Positions 16,529-25,424 of a stretch of DNA of 64,000 bases are shown here, piece after piece; within the stretch, counting starts at the first letter, position 1; the number at the start of each line of letters is the position of its first letter. Both the position numbers and the translations under genes were made by a program. Origin of the DNA: Myxococcaceae bacterium (GTDB lineage: Bacteria > Myxococcota_A > Polyangia > Polyangiales > Ga0077539); assembly GCA_004297725.1 (NCBI GenBank), contig SCUS01000193.1:62001-126000 (forward strand), read 5' to 3'. The notes under the pieces are model-generated. The model was not told where the DNA came from. It was given only the letters and a program-made list of their open reading frames with translations, and ran no database searches.

Positions 16529-17839
16529 ATGAGACACCTACGAGGGTCTATGGTCTCGACGCTGGCGCTGGCGGCCCTGGTCGGCTGCGAGGATGGCAAC
16601 GGCGCGCCCGACGGGGCGGTGATGCCGAGCGCCCCTGCTGGCGCCGAGGTCGTGCGCTCGTCGCGGGCTCGCATCACCGCCTCGGCCGCTCCCGCGGAGG
16701 ACCTCCAGGCCCTCGCTCGCGGCAACGCGGAGTTCGGCCTCGCGCTCTACCGCGCGGTGGGCGCGGAGGCGGGCAACGTGGTGATGTCGCCGCACAGCGT
16801 CTCCGTGGCGCTGGGGATGACCTGGGCGGGCGCGCGTACCGAGACCGAGACGCAGATGGCCTCGGCGCTGCGCTTCTCCATGGGGCAGGCGCGCACCCAC
16901 GCGGCGTTCAACGCGCTCGACCTGGCGCTGGCGCAGCGGGCCATGCGCCCGGTGGACGGCGGCGGGCAGCGCTTCCGGCTGCGGGTGGTCAACTCGCTCT
17001 GGGGTCAGCGGGGCTACCGGTTTCTCACGCCCTTCCTCGACACGCTGGGCGAGCACTACGGCGCGGCGATGTACCTCGTGGACTTCGTTCGCGACGCCGA
17101 AGGGGCCCGAGGGGTCATCAACACCTGGGTGTCCACGCAGACCGAGCGGCGCATCCCGGAGCTGCTCCCCATGGGCGTGGTGCGCCCCACCACGGTGCTG
17201 GTGCTGACCAACGCGGTGTACTTCAGCGCCTCGTGGGCGCAGCCCTTCCCCGCTGGCGACACGCGCCCGGCGGACTTCCACCTGCTCGACGGCAGCACGC
17301 GATCGGCGCCGACGATGAACAGGGTCGCCGAGCTGCGCTACGCCGAGGGCCCGAGCTGGCAGGCGGTGGAGCTGCCGTACGTGGGCGAGGAGGTGTCGAT
17401 GCTGGTGATCGTCCCCGCCGAGGGGCGCTTCGCCGAGGTGGAGCGGGGCCTCGACGGGGCCGCGCTCACTGCGGTGGTCGCGGGGCTGCACCCCCGGAGG
17501 GTGACGCTGTCGCTGCCGCGCTTCTCCTTCCGCAAGCCAGCGGGGCTACGAGAGCCGCTCAGGGCCATGGGGATGACTGACGCGTTCAGCTCGAGCGCAG
17601 ACCTGTCGGGCATGGACGGCACGCGCTCGCTCTTCATCCAGGACGTGCTGCACGAGGGCTACATCGCCGTCGACGAGGCGGGCACCGAGGCCGCCGCGGC
17701 CACCGCCGTCATCATCGGACGCGTCAGCGCCCCGGAGCCCGCCACGCTGCGCGCGGATCGACCCTTCCTCTTCGCGATCCGCGACAACCCCACCGGGGCG
17801 GTGCTGTTCTTCGGGCGCGTGGTCGAGCCTTCGCGCTGA
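16529..17839 (+). CDS. Lipoprotein serpin (serine protease inhibitor)
   Basis: This 436-residue protein has an N-terminal lipoprotein signal (lipobox LVGC) followed by a full serpin domain of about 370 residues. Conserved blocks include NVVMSPHSVSVALGMTWAGA, LTNAVYFSASWAQPF and, at the end, DRPFLFAIRDNPTGAVLFFG. The reactive-loop hinge EAGTEAAAAT (383-392) has the Gly, Thr and run of Ala found in inhibitory serpins, so loop insertion should be possible. Counting the canonical loop puts P1 near the V-S or R-V bond of GRVSAP. An ATG seven codons later could also start the signal peptide. It probably protects the surface against host, prey or self proteases. Confidence 0.92.
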   Translation: MRHLRGSMVSTLALAALVGCEDGNGAPDGAVMPSAPAGAEVVRSSRARITASAAPAEDLQALARGNAEFGLALYRAVGAEAGNVVMSPHSVSVALGMTWAGARTETETQMASALRFSMGQARTHAAFNALDLALAQRAMRPVDGGGQRFRLRVVNSLWGQRGYRFLTPFLDTLGEHYGAAMYLVDFVRDAEGARGVINTWVSTQTERRIPELLPMGVVRPTTVLVLTNAVYFSASWAQPFPAGDTRPADFHLLDGSTRSAPTMNRVAELRYAEGPSWQAVELPYVGEEVSMLVIVPAEGRFAEVERGLDGAALTAVVAGLHPRRVTLSLPRFSFRKPAGLREPLRAMGMTDAFSSSADLSGMDGTRSLFIQDVLHEGYIAVDEAGTEAAAATAVIIGRVSAPEPATLRADRPFLFAIRDNPTGAVLFFGRVVEPSR

Positions 17840-17851
17840 CGACCCGCGCCC

Positions 17852-18493
17852 TCACGCCGAGGCGGCGATCTCCTCCCTCAGCTCCTCCATGAAGCGCTCG
17901 ATCACCTCGTTGCGCCGGGCGGCCATCGCCCGGGCCGTCGCGGTGTGCATCCCGTCTCGCAGCTTCAACAGCTTCTTGTAGACGTGGTCGATGCCCCACA
18001 GCTTGTCGTCCGGCGCCCTGCGCTCGCAGAAGGGATCGCCCTCTTCGTAGAAGGGTCGGCGCATCGCCGCGCAGGTCGCGAAGCAGCGCGCGAGGCCGAT
18101 GGCCCCGATGGCGTCCAGCCGGTCGGCGTCCTGCAGCACCCGCGCCTCCAGCGTGGTCGGCGTCACGCCCAGCGAGAAGGGGTGCACCGCGATGGCGTAG
18201 CCCACCGCGTCGACGAGGTGCTCGGGCGCCCCGTGCGCTCGCAGGAGGATGCGCGCGTGCTCGGCGCAGAGCTCCCCGGAGCGGTGCGACTCGGGGTGGC
18301 CCTTCGGGTGGTTGAACAGCTCGTGAAGCAGCGCCGCCGTGGTGCACACCCACCGGTCGGCCCCCTCGGCCTCGGCGATGCGACGGGCGTTGGCCACCAC
18401 GCGGCGGACGTGCAGCCAGTCGTGGGCGGGGTCGTCGGTGCAGCGAGCGCGGGCGGTCTCTTCCAGCAGGGGAGTGAGGGCGTCGAGGTCCAT
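17852..18493 (-). CDS. HD-domain phosphohydrolase, YedJ-like
   Basis: This 213-residue cytoplasmic protein contains an HD-superfamily domain. The first His-Asp is in AHDWLHVRRV (24-25). The central motif reads ALLHEL (57-58), so the usual Asp is replaced by Glu, and the distal Asp is in DADRLDAIG. Overall length and order match the YedJ-type branch, which hydrolyses nucleotides or phosphoesters in a metal-dependent way. The Glu substitution may still bind metal. It converges with the serpin gene (12-base gap) and has a -10-like hexamer nine bases before its ATG. Confidence 0.8.
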   Translation of the reverse strand: MDLDALTPLLEETARARCTDDPAHDWLHVRRVVANARRIAEAEGADRWVCTTAALLHELFNHPKGHPESHRSGELCAEHARILLRAHGAPEHLVDAVGYAIAVHPFSLGVTPTTLEARVLQDADRLDAIGAIGLARCFATCAAMRRPFYEEGDPFCERRAPDDKLWGIDHVYKKLLKLRDGMHTATARAMAARRNEVIERFMEELREEIAASA

Positions 18494-18502
18494 GGAGGAG
18501 CG

Positions 18503-18508
18503 ACGATA
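18503..18508 (-). promoter_or_regulatory. -10-like hexamer TATCGT, 9 nt before start codon
   Basis: On the minus strand TATCGT lies nine bases upstream of the ATG at 18493, with CTCCTCC rather than a purine-rich ribosome-binding site between them. Confidence 0.4.
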
Positions 18509-18517
18509 CGACGGGGC

Positions 18518-19444
18518 TCAGCCCCGGCGGCGGGGGATCTGGATGCGGTCGAGGTCGCGCAGCGCCACCGTCTCGGGGAACACCGCGCGGGCCTCCGCGA
18601 GGTGCGCGTCGGTGCTGGTGTAGCGCTGGGAGAAGTGGGTGATCGCGAGGCGGCGGGCGCCCGCGTCGCGCGCCGTCTGCGCGGCGTCGACGGAGCTGGA
18701 GTGCGAGTAGGCCGCGGCGAGCTCCTGGTCGGCGGCGGAGAAGGTGGCCTCCATCACCAGCAGGTCGGCGTCGCGGGCGAGGGCCGTGGCCCCGGCGCAG
18801 GGGCGGGTGTCCATCACGAAGGCGAACACCGACCCGGGGCGAGGGACGCTCACGTCCTCGAGCGAGACCACCCGACCGCCGACGGGGAGGAAGCCCTGCT
18901 CCCCGAGGGTCTTGATGGCCGGGCCGAGCACGCCGTGCGCGGCGAGGCGCTCCGGGAGGAAGGTGCGGGAGGCCCGCTCCTCGATGCGGTAGCCGAGGGT
19001 CGGCACGGGGTGGTCGAGCTGGTGCGCGTAGACCCGGTAGGTGTCCGTCTCGGCGATGAGCGAGAGGTTGTCGGGGGCGACCTCGAGCGGAGCCGGGATG
19101 ATGGTCGCGGCGTGGTGGTAGATCGACGCGTCCTGGAGGCGCTCGAAGTAGACCTGCCCCGAGGCGGGGTAGTGCACCGTCACCGGGTGGGCGCAGCGGT
19201 CGAGCGAGAGGCGCTGCAGGATGCCCGCGAGCCCGAGGCAGTGGTCGCCGTGGAAGTGCGTGATGAAGATGCGGTGCAGCGCGCTCGAAGGGAGCTCGCC
19301 GAAGGCCATCTGCCGCTGCGTCCCCTCGCCCGGGTCGAAGAGGAAGCCCTCGTCGTCCCAGCGCAGGAAATAGCCGTTGTGGTTGCGCCTCCGGGTCGGA
19401 ACCTGGGAGGCCGTGCCGAGCGCTAGCAGTTCGCGGGTGCTCAT
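18518..19444 (-). CDS. rnz: Ribonuclease Z
   Basis: This 308-residue metallo-beta-lactamase-fold endoribonuclease removes 3' trailers from tRNA precursors. Hallmarks are LGTASQVPTRRRN at the N-terminus, DPGEGTQRQM (38-47), the zinc motif THFHGDH (62-68), a MEATFS segment and THFSQRY near the end. Length matches bacterial short-form RNase Z. The ATG is preceded by GGGGCGTCC-type sequence on a divergent region shared with the gene at 19524. Although tRNA 3'-processing genes are usually housekeeping, the neighbours here are unrelated. Confidence 0.95.
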   Translation of the reverse strand: MSTRELLALGTASQVPTRRRNHNGYFLRWDDEGFLFDPGEGTQRQMAFGELPSSALHRIFITHFHGDHCLGLAGILQRLSLDRCAHPVTVHYPASGQVYFERLQDASIYHHAATIIPAPLEVAPDNLSLIAETDTYRVYAHQLDHPVPTLGYRIEERASRTFLPERLAAHGVLGPAIKTLGEQGFLPVGGRVVSLEDVSVPRPGSVFAFVMDTRPCAGATALARDADLLVMEATFSAADQELAAAYSHSSSVDAAQTARDAGARRLAITHFSQRYTSTDAHLAEARAVFPETVALRDLDRIQIPRRRG

Positions 19445-19507
19445 GGAGGGGCGTCCGGGCCGTCGAACATCATGGCAGGGTTGTGGGCAGCGCGCGCGAC
19501 CTACGGA

Positions 19508-19513
19508 TACACT
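19508..19513 (+). promoter_or_regulatory. -10-like hexamer TACACT, 10 nt before start codon
   Basis: TACACT followed by CCGCGCCGCC leads to the GTG at 19524. The hexamer and the C/G-rich spacer are similar to the elements before 4889 and 47945. Confidence 0.5.
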
Positions 19514-19523
19514 CCGCGCCGCC

Positions 19524-20681
19524 GTGAGTGACAAGACCCGCCCGGGAGGCCCGACGCAGATGCCACCGCCCGTGCCCGCGGACGCGCGGCGTGACAGCGC
19601 CCCGATCCCGCTGGTGAGGCGCACCAACTCCGTCACCACCACCACCGCGCCAGGGCCGCTGCCCTCCGATCGACCGGCGACGGGCGACCCCGCCAGCGGC
19701 TCGCTCATCGGCAACACCCAGCAGCGGCTCGACCTCGCCAGCGCGGCGCTCAAGCTGCGCGACGAGCAGGTGAGCGCCAGGGTCGTGTACTTCAACCCCG
19801 AGCAGCAGACCAACGCCGAGCTCGACGCCATCACCCAGCAGGTGATCGACGACCTTCGGGCCATCCAGGACGTGCGGCAGTCGCAGCGCCCGGAGTCGCC
19901 GGTCTCCAGCGCCGACTACGAGATCGACCTCATCGCCGTGCTCCGCCGTAGCCTGGAGCAGGTGCTCGACGCCCGGCGCGGGTCCTTCCTGCGCCTCAAG
20001 CTGGAGCTGCTCTCCCGGCGCTTCACCACGCTCTTCTTCGAGTTCGCGCTGGGCCACCACGCGGGGCCCTCGGAGCTCGCCGCCCGCCTCGTCACCACCC
20101 CCGAGCAGGCCCTCTACACCGCCGTGCTGCGCAGCCAGCAGAAGGTCCGCGACGACCTGCGCGCCCTCCGCTACGAGCGCGAAGAACTCCACGACATCGC
20201 CCTCGAGCGGCTGAGCCGCTGGGAGCGCGAGCTCCAGTCGGCCTACCTCTCTCAGCGCGCCCCGGAGCTCGGCCGGCTGCTGCCCATCGTCACCGAGGTG
20301 TTCACGGAGTTCTTCCAGGAAGGCTTCCGCGCCAACCTGGGGGAGTTCTGCTGGGCCGTCGTGAGGGAGAGCGCCGTGGCCCGCTCCGGCGACTCCATCC
20401 AGGGCATGCCCCGCATCGGCCCCCGCTCCTTCCCCCGCTTTCGGGAGGCCTTCGAGAAGCACTTCCTCGAAGACCTCGTGCTCAACGTGCAAGACCCGCT
20501 GGTCGCCCGGCTCAACGCCTCCGAGGTGCGGCTGCGCCCCGAGACCCTCGCCTTCGTGGCCGACCCGAGGGTGTTCAGCACCGCCTGCGCCGTGATGTGC
20601 GACGCCTTCTACGACCACCTCCACAGCGAGGGGCTGCTCGACCTGCCGCAGCAGTGGCGCCAGGCCGCCCGCGAGGCGTAG
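19524..20681 (+). CDS. Cytoplasmic helical protein of unknown function
   Basis: This 385-residue protein starts at a GTG just after a TACACT hexamer. The first 60 residues are a Pro/Thr/Arg-rich disordered region; the rest is predominantly helical and charged, with likely coiled-coil around SQQKVRDDLRALRYEREELH. There is no signal peptide or membrane helix and no enzyme motif I recognise. The next gene begins 17 bases after its stop and is probably co-transcribed. An N-terminal extension upstream of the GTG would read through the promoter, so it was left out. Confidence 0.7.
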   Translation: MSDKTRPGGPTQMPPPVPADARRDSAPIPLVRRTNSVTTTTAPGPLPSDRPATGDPASGSLIGNTQQRLDLASAALKLRDEQVSARVVYFNPEQQTNAELDAITQQVIDDLRAIQDVRQSQRPESPVSSADYEIDLIAVLRRSLEQVLDARRGSFLRLKLELLSRRFTTLFFEFALGHHAGPSELAARLVTTPEQALYTAVLRSQQKVRDDLRALRYEREELHDIALERLSRWERELQSAYLSQRAPELGRLLPIVTEVFTEFFQEGFRANLGEFCWAVVRESAVARSGDSIQGMPRIGPRSFPRFREAFEKHFLEDLVLNVQDPLVARLNASEVRLRPETLAFVADPRVFSTACAVMCDAFYDHLHSEGLLDLPQQWRQAAREA

Positions 20682-20698
20682 CCCCTCGAAGGCCCCCG

Positions 20699-21769
20699 GT
20701 GACCCGCCGATCGCTGCCGCTGCTGCGCTCCGCCGACGCCTCGCTGCCGCCGCTCCATGCCCGCTGGCTCGACGCCGTCCTCGCGGACCCGTCGCTGCCC
20801 GAGGAGAGCAACGCCACCTGCGACGACTGCGCGATGCTGGCCGACCCGTCGCTCCCTCCCGGGGCGCTGGTGTTCTCGCCCGACACCCGCTGCTGCACGT
20901 ACCTCCCGACGCTGGCCAACTTCCTCGTCGGAGGCGCCCTCCGGAGCGCGTCGCCGCACGGCGCGGCCTCGGTGCGCCGGCGCCTCTCGGAGGGCGATGG
21001 GCTCTCCCCCATCGGCCTCGTCGCCGACCCTGCGCTGGTGGCCTCGACGCACACGGATCAAGAGCGCTTCGGCCGCGACGCCTCGCTGCGCTGCCCCCAC
21101 TACGAGCCCGTCGGCGGGCGCTGCGGCGTCTGGGCGTGGCGCGAGGCCACCTGCGCGACGTGGTTCTGCAAGCACACCCGCGGAGAGCGCGCCAAGGCCC
21201 TCTGGAACCGCCTGCACCAGCTCCTCTCCCGCCTCGAGCGCGCCGTCGCGTGGCACTGCGCGCTCTCCCTCGACATCCCCCCCGAGGCCCTCGCCCGCAT
21301 GGCCCCGCTCGACCTCCCGCACGGCGCTCCCCGGGCCGACGTGAGCGCCTCCGACGACGCCCTCTGGGGGCGATGGTCCGGTGACGTCGAGGGGTACTTC
21401 CTCGCCTGCGCGCAGCTCGCCGAGGCGCTCTCCCCCGCGGAGGTGCTCTCGCTCGGAGGCGCCGAGGCCCGGGCGCTCGCGGCCACCGTCCGCCTCGCGC
21501 AGCGGCAGCTCCTCGACGACGCGCTCCCGGCCCGCGTCGCCCTCGGCCGGGTGCAGGTCGTGGGGCTCTCCGCCACCAGCGTGCGGGTGCAGGGCTACAG
21601 CCACCTCGATCCGCTGGATGTCCCCAGGGAGCTCTTCGACCAGCTCCACCGCTTCGACGGGCGCCCCCTCGAGGAGGCCCTGCGCGAGGCGAGCGCCTCG
21701 GCGGGCCAGGAGGTTCCGTCGGGCGCGGTCGGGATGCTGGTGGACTTCGACATCCTGCGCGGGGCGTAG
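20699..21769 (+). CDS. Cys-cluster protein of unknown function (YkgJ-like pattern)
   Basis: This 356-residue protein has a GTG start 17 bases after the previous gene. The N-terminal half carries a dense cysteine pattern: CDDC, then a CC pair in TRCCTYLP, then CPHY, RCGVW, TCATWFC. Spacing is reminiscent of YkgJ-type clusters (CxxC and CC-x-P) that bind zinc or an iron-sulfur centre, though I cannot confirm the family. The C-terminal half is helical and ends with an EALREA region. Co-transcription with the helical protein before it suggests a shared role. A hairpin with an AT loop follows directly and may terminate the unit. Confidence 0.7.
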   Translation: MTRRSLPLLRSADASLPPLHARWLDAVLADPSLPEESNATCDDCAMLADPSLPPGALVFSPDTRCCTYLPTLANFLVGGALRSASPHGAASVRRRLSEGDGLSPIGLVADPALVASTHTDQERFGRDASLRCPHYEPVGGRCGVWAWREATCATWFCKHTRGERAKALWNRLHQLLSRLERAVAWHCALSLDIPPEALARMAPLDLPHGAPRADVSASDDALWGRWSGDVEGYFLACAQLAEALSPAEVLSLGGAEARALAATVRLAQRQLLDDALPARVALGRVQVVGLSATSVRVQGYSHLDPLDVPRELFDQLHRFDGRPLEEALREASASAGQEVPSGAVGMLVDFDILRGA

Positions 21770-21772
21770 CGG

Positions 21773-21789
21773 CGGGTCATTTTGACCCG
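21773..21789 (+). terminator. Hairpin immediately after the Cys-cluster gene
   Basis: CGGGTC and GACCCG form a 6-bp stem around ATTTT, four bases after the stop codon. It is compact and well placed as a terminator, although no U-tract follows. Confidence 0.45.
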
Positions 21790-21892
21790 GCGGGTCGCAA
21801 TGCCTCATCGCCGGGGCGGCGAAAACCCCCTGACAACCCGTGTCGCAGCCCTACGGCCCTGCGTTTGCCTACGGGCGCGCCCAGGAGACCGT

Positions 21893-22198
21893 ATGAACCA
21901 CCCCAGTGCGCTTCGTCCCTCGTCCATCCCCCCTGTCCTCCGCCTGCTCGCGAGCCTCGGGCTCGTCGCGCTCGCGGGCTGCTCGTCCGCGCAGACCGCG
22001 GACGCCGCCATCCCCGCCGCCGGTCGCCCCATGTGGGACCAGTGCTCCTCCTCGATCAGCGCCTGGTGCCACCGCCAGGGTCAGGGTGACCCCACCCTCG
22101 ACCGCGAGTGCGAAGGCACCGCCGCCCGCGAGTACAGCGCCCTCGCCGACGACGCCGCCCGCCGCCAGTACCTGACCGCGCGCGCCTGCACGCTGTAG
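21893..22198 (+). CDS. Small lipoprotein
   Basis: This 101-residue predicted lipoprotein has a signal peptide of about 34 residues with lipobox LAGC. The mature part is about 67 residues with four cysteines (QCS, WCH, ECE, ACT) that could make two disulfides. A GGAG ribosome-binding site is well spaced before the chosen ATG; the open frame further upstream runs through the intergenic hairpin. No family is recognised. It precedes gcvP by 157 bases but no functional link is evident. Confidence 0.75.
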   Translation: MNHPSALRPSSIPPVLRLLASLGLVALAGCSSAQTADAAIPAAGRPMWDQCSSSISAWCHRQGQGDPTLDRECEGTAAREYSALADDAARRQYLTARACTL

Positions 22199-22355
22199 CC
22201 GCGCGCCCGCCGCTTTCCTTCCTCCCGCTCCCGCCCCACGTCCATCCGCTGCCACCGTTGACCCCCCGCCTCGGGTTGACTATTCCCTCGGACGTTTCAG
22301 CGCCCCGCCTCGTCGGCTTCGTCCGTTTCCCCGAAAGACCAAAAGGCACCTACCG

Positions 22356-25301
22356 ATGCGATCAGAGCAAGAGTCCAGCTCCCTCCTCGACGCCTCCGAC
22401 ACCTTCGTCCACCGGCACATCGGGCCCGACGAGGGCGAGCTCGCCGCCATGCTCTCGGTCGTCGGCGCCGCCTCCCTCGACGCCCTCGCCGACGAGACCG
22501 TGCCCGCTTCCATCCGCCTCGCGCGCCCGCTGCACATCGAGCTCTCGCAGCACAACGTCGACGCCGCCACCGCCCGCAGCGAGCACGGCCTGATCGACCT
22601 GCTCCAGCGCGTCGCCGGGGGCAACCAGCGCTTCCGCTCCTTCATCGGCCTCGGCTACCACCCCACCATCACCCCCCCGGTCATCCAGCGGAACATCCTC
22701 GAAGATCCGGGCTGGTACACCCAGTACACGCCCTACCAGGCCGAGATCTCCCAGGGGCGCCTCGAGGCCCTGCTCAACTTCCAGACCCTCATCGCCGACC
22801 TCACCGGCCTCCCCCTCGCCGGCGCCTCCCTCCTCGACGAGGCCACCGCCGCCGCCGAGGCCATGGCCATGTGCGTCAACATCGCCGGCGGCCACGACAC
22901 CCCGCGCACCTTCCTCGTCGACCAGGGCTGCCACCCGCAGACCGTCGCCGTGGTGCGCACCCGCGCCGAGGCCCTCGGCGTCCTCGTGGTCACCGTCGAC
23001 GCCCTCGCCCCGCTGCCCATCGACCCCGCCGCCCCGGTCTGCGGCCTGCTGCTCCAGTACCCGAGCTCCGCCGGCGCCCTCATCGACTGGCGCGAGACCA
23101 TCGCCCGCGCCCACGAGGCGGGCGCCCAGGTCGTCATGGCCGCCGACGTCCTCGCGCTCGTCTCCCTCACCTCCCCGGGCGAGCTCGGCGCCGACATCGC
23201 CGTCGGCAACACCCAGCGCTTCGGCGTCCCCATGGGCTTCGGCGGCCCGCACGCGGCCTACATCGCCACGAGGAGCGAGCACGCCCGGCGCATGCCCGGC
23301 CGCATCATCGGCGTGTCCCGCGACTCGCACGGCGACGTCGCGCTGCGCATGGCGATCCAGACCCGCGAGCAGCACATCCGCCGCGACAAGGCGACCAGCA
23401 ACATCTGCACGGCGCAGGCGCTGCTCGCCATCATGGCCGGGATGTACGCGGTCTATCACGGCCCCGACGGGCTGCGCCGCATCGCGGTGCGCACCCACGC
23501 CATGACCCGCGCGCTCGCCGAGGGCCTGCGCCGCCTCGGGCACACGGTGCTCAACACCAGCTTCTTCGACACGCTGCACGTCCGCGTCGCCGAGGGCCGC
23601 GGCCACGAGGTGCTCGCCCGCGCGCACCAGCGCCGCATCAACCTCCGCGAGCACGCCGACGGCACCCTCGGCGTGGCCCTCGACGAGGCCACCACGCGCG
23701 ACGACCTGCTCACCCTCTTCGCCGCCTTCGACCTCGCGGGCAACCGCGCCGCCGCCCTCTCCCCGGACGCCCTGCTCCACGACTCCGCGGTGGCCATCCC
23801 GGCCGCGCTGGTGCGCCGCTCGGCCATCCTCACGCACCCGGTGTTCAACTCGCACCACTCGGAGACGCAGCTCCTGCGGTACATCACGAAGCTGCGCGGG
23901 CGCGACCTGTCGCTCACGCACTCGATGATCTCCCTCGGGTCGTGCACCATGAAGCTCAACGGCACCAGCGAGATGCTGCCGGTGACCTGGGCCGCCTTCT
24001 CCGACATGCACCCCTTCGCGCCCGCCGAGCAGACCGGCGGCTACCGCAAGCTCTTCCGCGACCTCGAGACCTGGCTCGCGGAGATCACCGGCTTCGCCGC
24101 GGTGAGCCTCCAGCCCAACGCCGGCTCGCAGGGCGAGTTCGCCGGGCTGCTCACCATCCGCGCCTACCACCACAGCCGCGGCGACCACCACCGCGACGTC
24201 TGCCTCATCCCCGACTCGGCGCACGGCACCAACCCCGCCAGCGCCGTCATCGCGGGCATGCGGGTGGTGGCGGTGAAGTGCACCGCCAACGGCGACGTGG
24301 ACGTGAGCGACCTGCGCGCCAAGGTCGAGGCGCACCGCGACAACCTCGCGGCGCTGATGGTGACCTACCCCTCGACGCACGGGGTCTTCGAGGAGGAGAT
24401 CCGCGCGATCTGCGAGGCGGTGCACGCGAGCGGGGGCCAGGTCTACATGGACGGCGCCAACCTCAACGCGCAGGTGGGCCTCTGCCGCCCCGGCGACATC
24501 GGCGCGGACGTCTGCCACATGAACCTCCACAAGACCTTCTGCATCCCCCACGGGGGCGGCGGTCCTGGGGTGGGTCCCATCGCGGTGGCGAAGCACCTGG
24601 CGCCCTTCCTCCCGGGGCACTCGGTGGTGGCGCCGGAGGGCTCTGGCACGCAGGCCTCCGGGGCCGTCTCCGCGGCGCCCTACGGCAGCGCGAGCATCCT
24701 GTCGATCCCGTGGGTCTACATCGCGCTCATGGGCGCGGCGGGGCTCAAGCGGGCGACGCAGGTGGCGATCCTCAACGCCAACTACATGGCCAAGCGGCTG
24801 GAGAGCGTCTACCCGGTGCTCTTCCGCGGGGCGCGCGGCCGCGTGGCGCACGAGTTCATCATCGACGTGAGGCCCTTCGAGAAGACCTCGGGGGTGAAGG
24901 TCGACGACGTGGCCAAGCGGCTGATGGACTTCGGCTTCCACGCGCCGACGATGAGCTTCCCGGTGCCCGGCACCCTCATGATCGAGCCCACGGAGAGCGA
25001 GTCCAAGGCCGAGCTCGACCGGCTGTGCGACGCGCTGATCACCATCCGCGAGGAGATCCGCGCCATCGAGGAGGGCCGCAGCGACCGGGCCGACAACGCG
25101 CTCAAGCACGCGCCGCACACCGCGGCGGCGATCGCGAGCGACGGGTGGAAGCACTCCTACTCCCGAGAGCAGGCGGCCTACCCCGCGCCGTGGCTGAAGG
25201 ACTCCAAGTTCTGGCCCGCGGTGGGTCGCATCGACAACTCCTACGGCGACCGCAACCTGGTCTGCACCTGCCCCCCGATGAGCGAATACTCCAGCCGGTA
25301 A
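22356..25301 (+). CDS. gcvP: Glycine dehydrogenase (decarboxylating), P-protein
   Basis: This 981-residue full-length P-protein of the glycine cleavage system decarboxylates glycine with PLP and passes the aminomethyl group to lipoyl-GcvH. Diagnostic features are FVHRHIGP near the N-terminus, the fused alpha and beta halves typical of the long form, the glycine-rich loop NLHKTFCIPHGGGGPG containing the PLP-binding Lys, and a C-terminal DRNLVCTCPPMSEY. Partners gcvT and gcvH are not in the window. The upstream 157 bases show no glycine riboswitch. The final codons coincide with one copy of a 19-bp direct repeat (25282-25300) repeated beyond the next gene. Confidence 0.97.
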   Translation: MRSEQESSSLLDASDTFVHRHIGPDEGELAAMLSVVGAASLDALADETVPASIRLARPLHIELSQHNVDAATARSEHGLIDLLQRVAGGNQRFRSFIGLGYHPTITPPVIQRNILEDPGWYTQYTPYQAEISQGRLEALLNFQTLIADLTGLPLAGASLLDEATAAAEAMAMCVNIAGGHDTPRTFLVDQGCHPQTVAVVRTRAEALGVLVVTVDALAPLPIDPAAPVCGLLLQYPSSAGALIDWRETIARAHEAGAQVVMAADVLALVSLTSPGELGADIAVGNTQRFGVPMGFGGPHAAYIATRSEHARRMPGRIIGVSRDSHGDVALRMAIQTREQHIRRDKATSNICTAQALLAIMAGMYAVYHGPDGLRRIAVRTHAMTRALAEGLRRLGHTVLNTSFFDTLHVRVAEGRGHEVLARAHQRRINLREHADGTLGVALDEATTRDDLLTLFAAFDLAGNRAAALSPDALLHDSAVAIPAALVRRSAILTHPVFNSHHSETQLLRYITKLRGRDLSLTHSMISLGSCTMKLNGTSEMLPVTWAAFSDMHPFAPAEQTGGYRKLFRDLETWLAEITGFAAVSLQPNAGSQGEFAGLLTIRAYHHSRGDHHRDVCLIPDSAHGTNPASAVIAGMRVVAVKCTANGDVDVSDLRAKVEAHRDNLAALMVTYPSTHGVFEEEIRAICEAVHASGGQVYMDGANLNAQVGLCRPGDIGADVCHMNLHKTFCIPHGGGGPGVGPIAVAKHLAPFLPGHSVVAPEGSGTQASGAVSAAPYGSASILSIPWVYIALMGAAGLKRATQVAILNANYMAKRLESVYPVLFRGARGRVAHEFIIDVRPFEKTSGVKVDDVAKRLMDFGFHAPTMSFPVPGTLMIEPTESESKAELDRLCDALITIREEIRAIEEGRSDRADNALKHAPHTAAAIASDGWKHSYSREQAAYPAPWLKDSKFWPAVGRIDNSYGDRNLVCTCPPMSEYSSR
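25282..25300 (+). repeat. 19-bp direct repeat, left copy (3' end of gcvP)
   Basis: The string at 25282-25300, beginning GCGAATACTCC, recurs exactly at 26160-26178 in direct orientation. Here it encodes the last residues and part of the stop of gcvP. Confidence 0.9.
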
Positions 25302-25371
25302 AGACCGCTCTCTCCGCCGCCACCCGCCACCCGCCGCCACCACCCGCCACCACCCGCCGCCACCATCGCGG

Positions 25372-25387
25372 GGCTTGAAAACAAGCC
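25372..25387 (+). terminator. Hairpin with AAAA loop downstream of gcvP
   Basis: GGCTTG and CAAGCC form a 6-bp stem with an AAAA loop about 70 bases past the gcvP stop. The region before it is a low-complexity CCACC/CGCC repeat. It is a plausible terminator ahead of the Uma2-like gene. Confidence 0.4.
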
Positions 25388-25424
25388 TCTTCGCGTTGGC
25401 ACGACCGTTGGAGCGGGTGGTACC

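Noticed and set aside
22199..22355. Glycine riboswitch upstream of gcvP
   Set aside because: The 157-base gap lacks the tandem conserved aptamer cores and is too short for the standard tandem arrangement; I see no matching stems.
25397..25411. Sigma-54 promoter before the Uma2-like gene
   Set aside because: TGGCACG matches -24, but the -12 element reads TTGG instead of TTGC, and the GC is nearly invariant. Recorded only as a weak resemblance.
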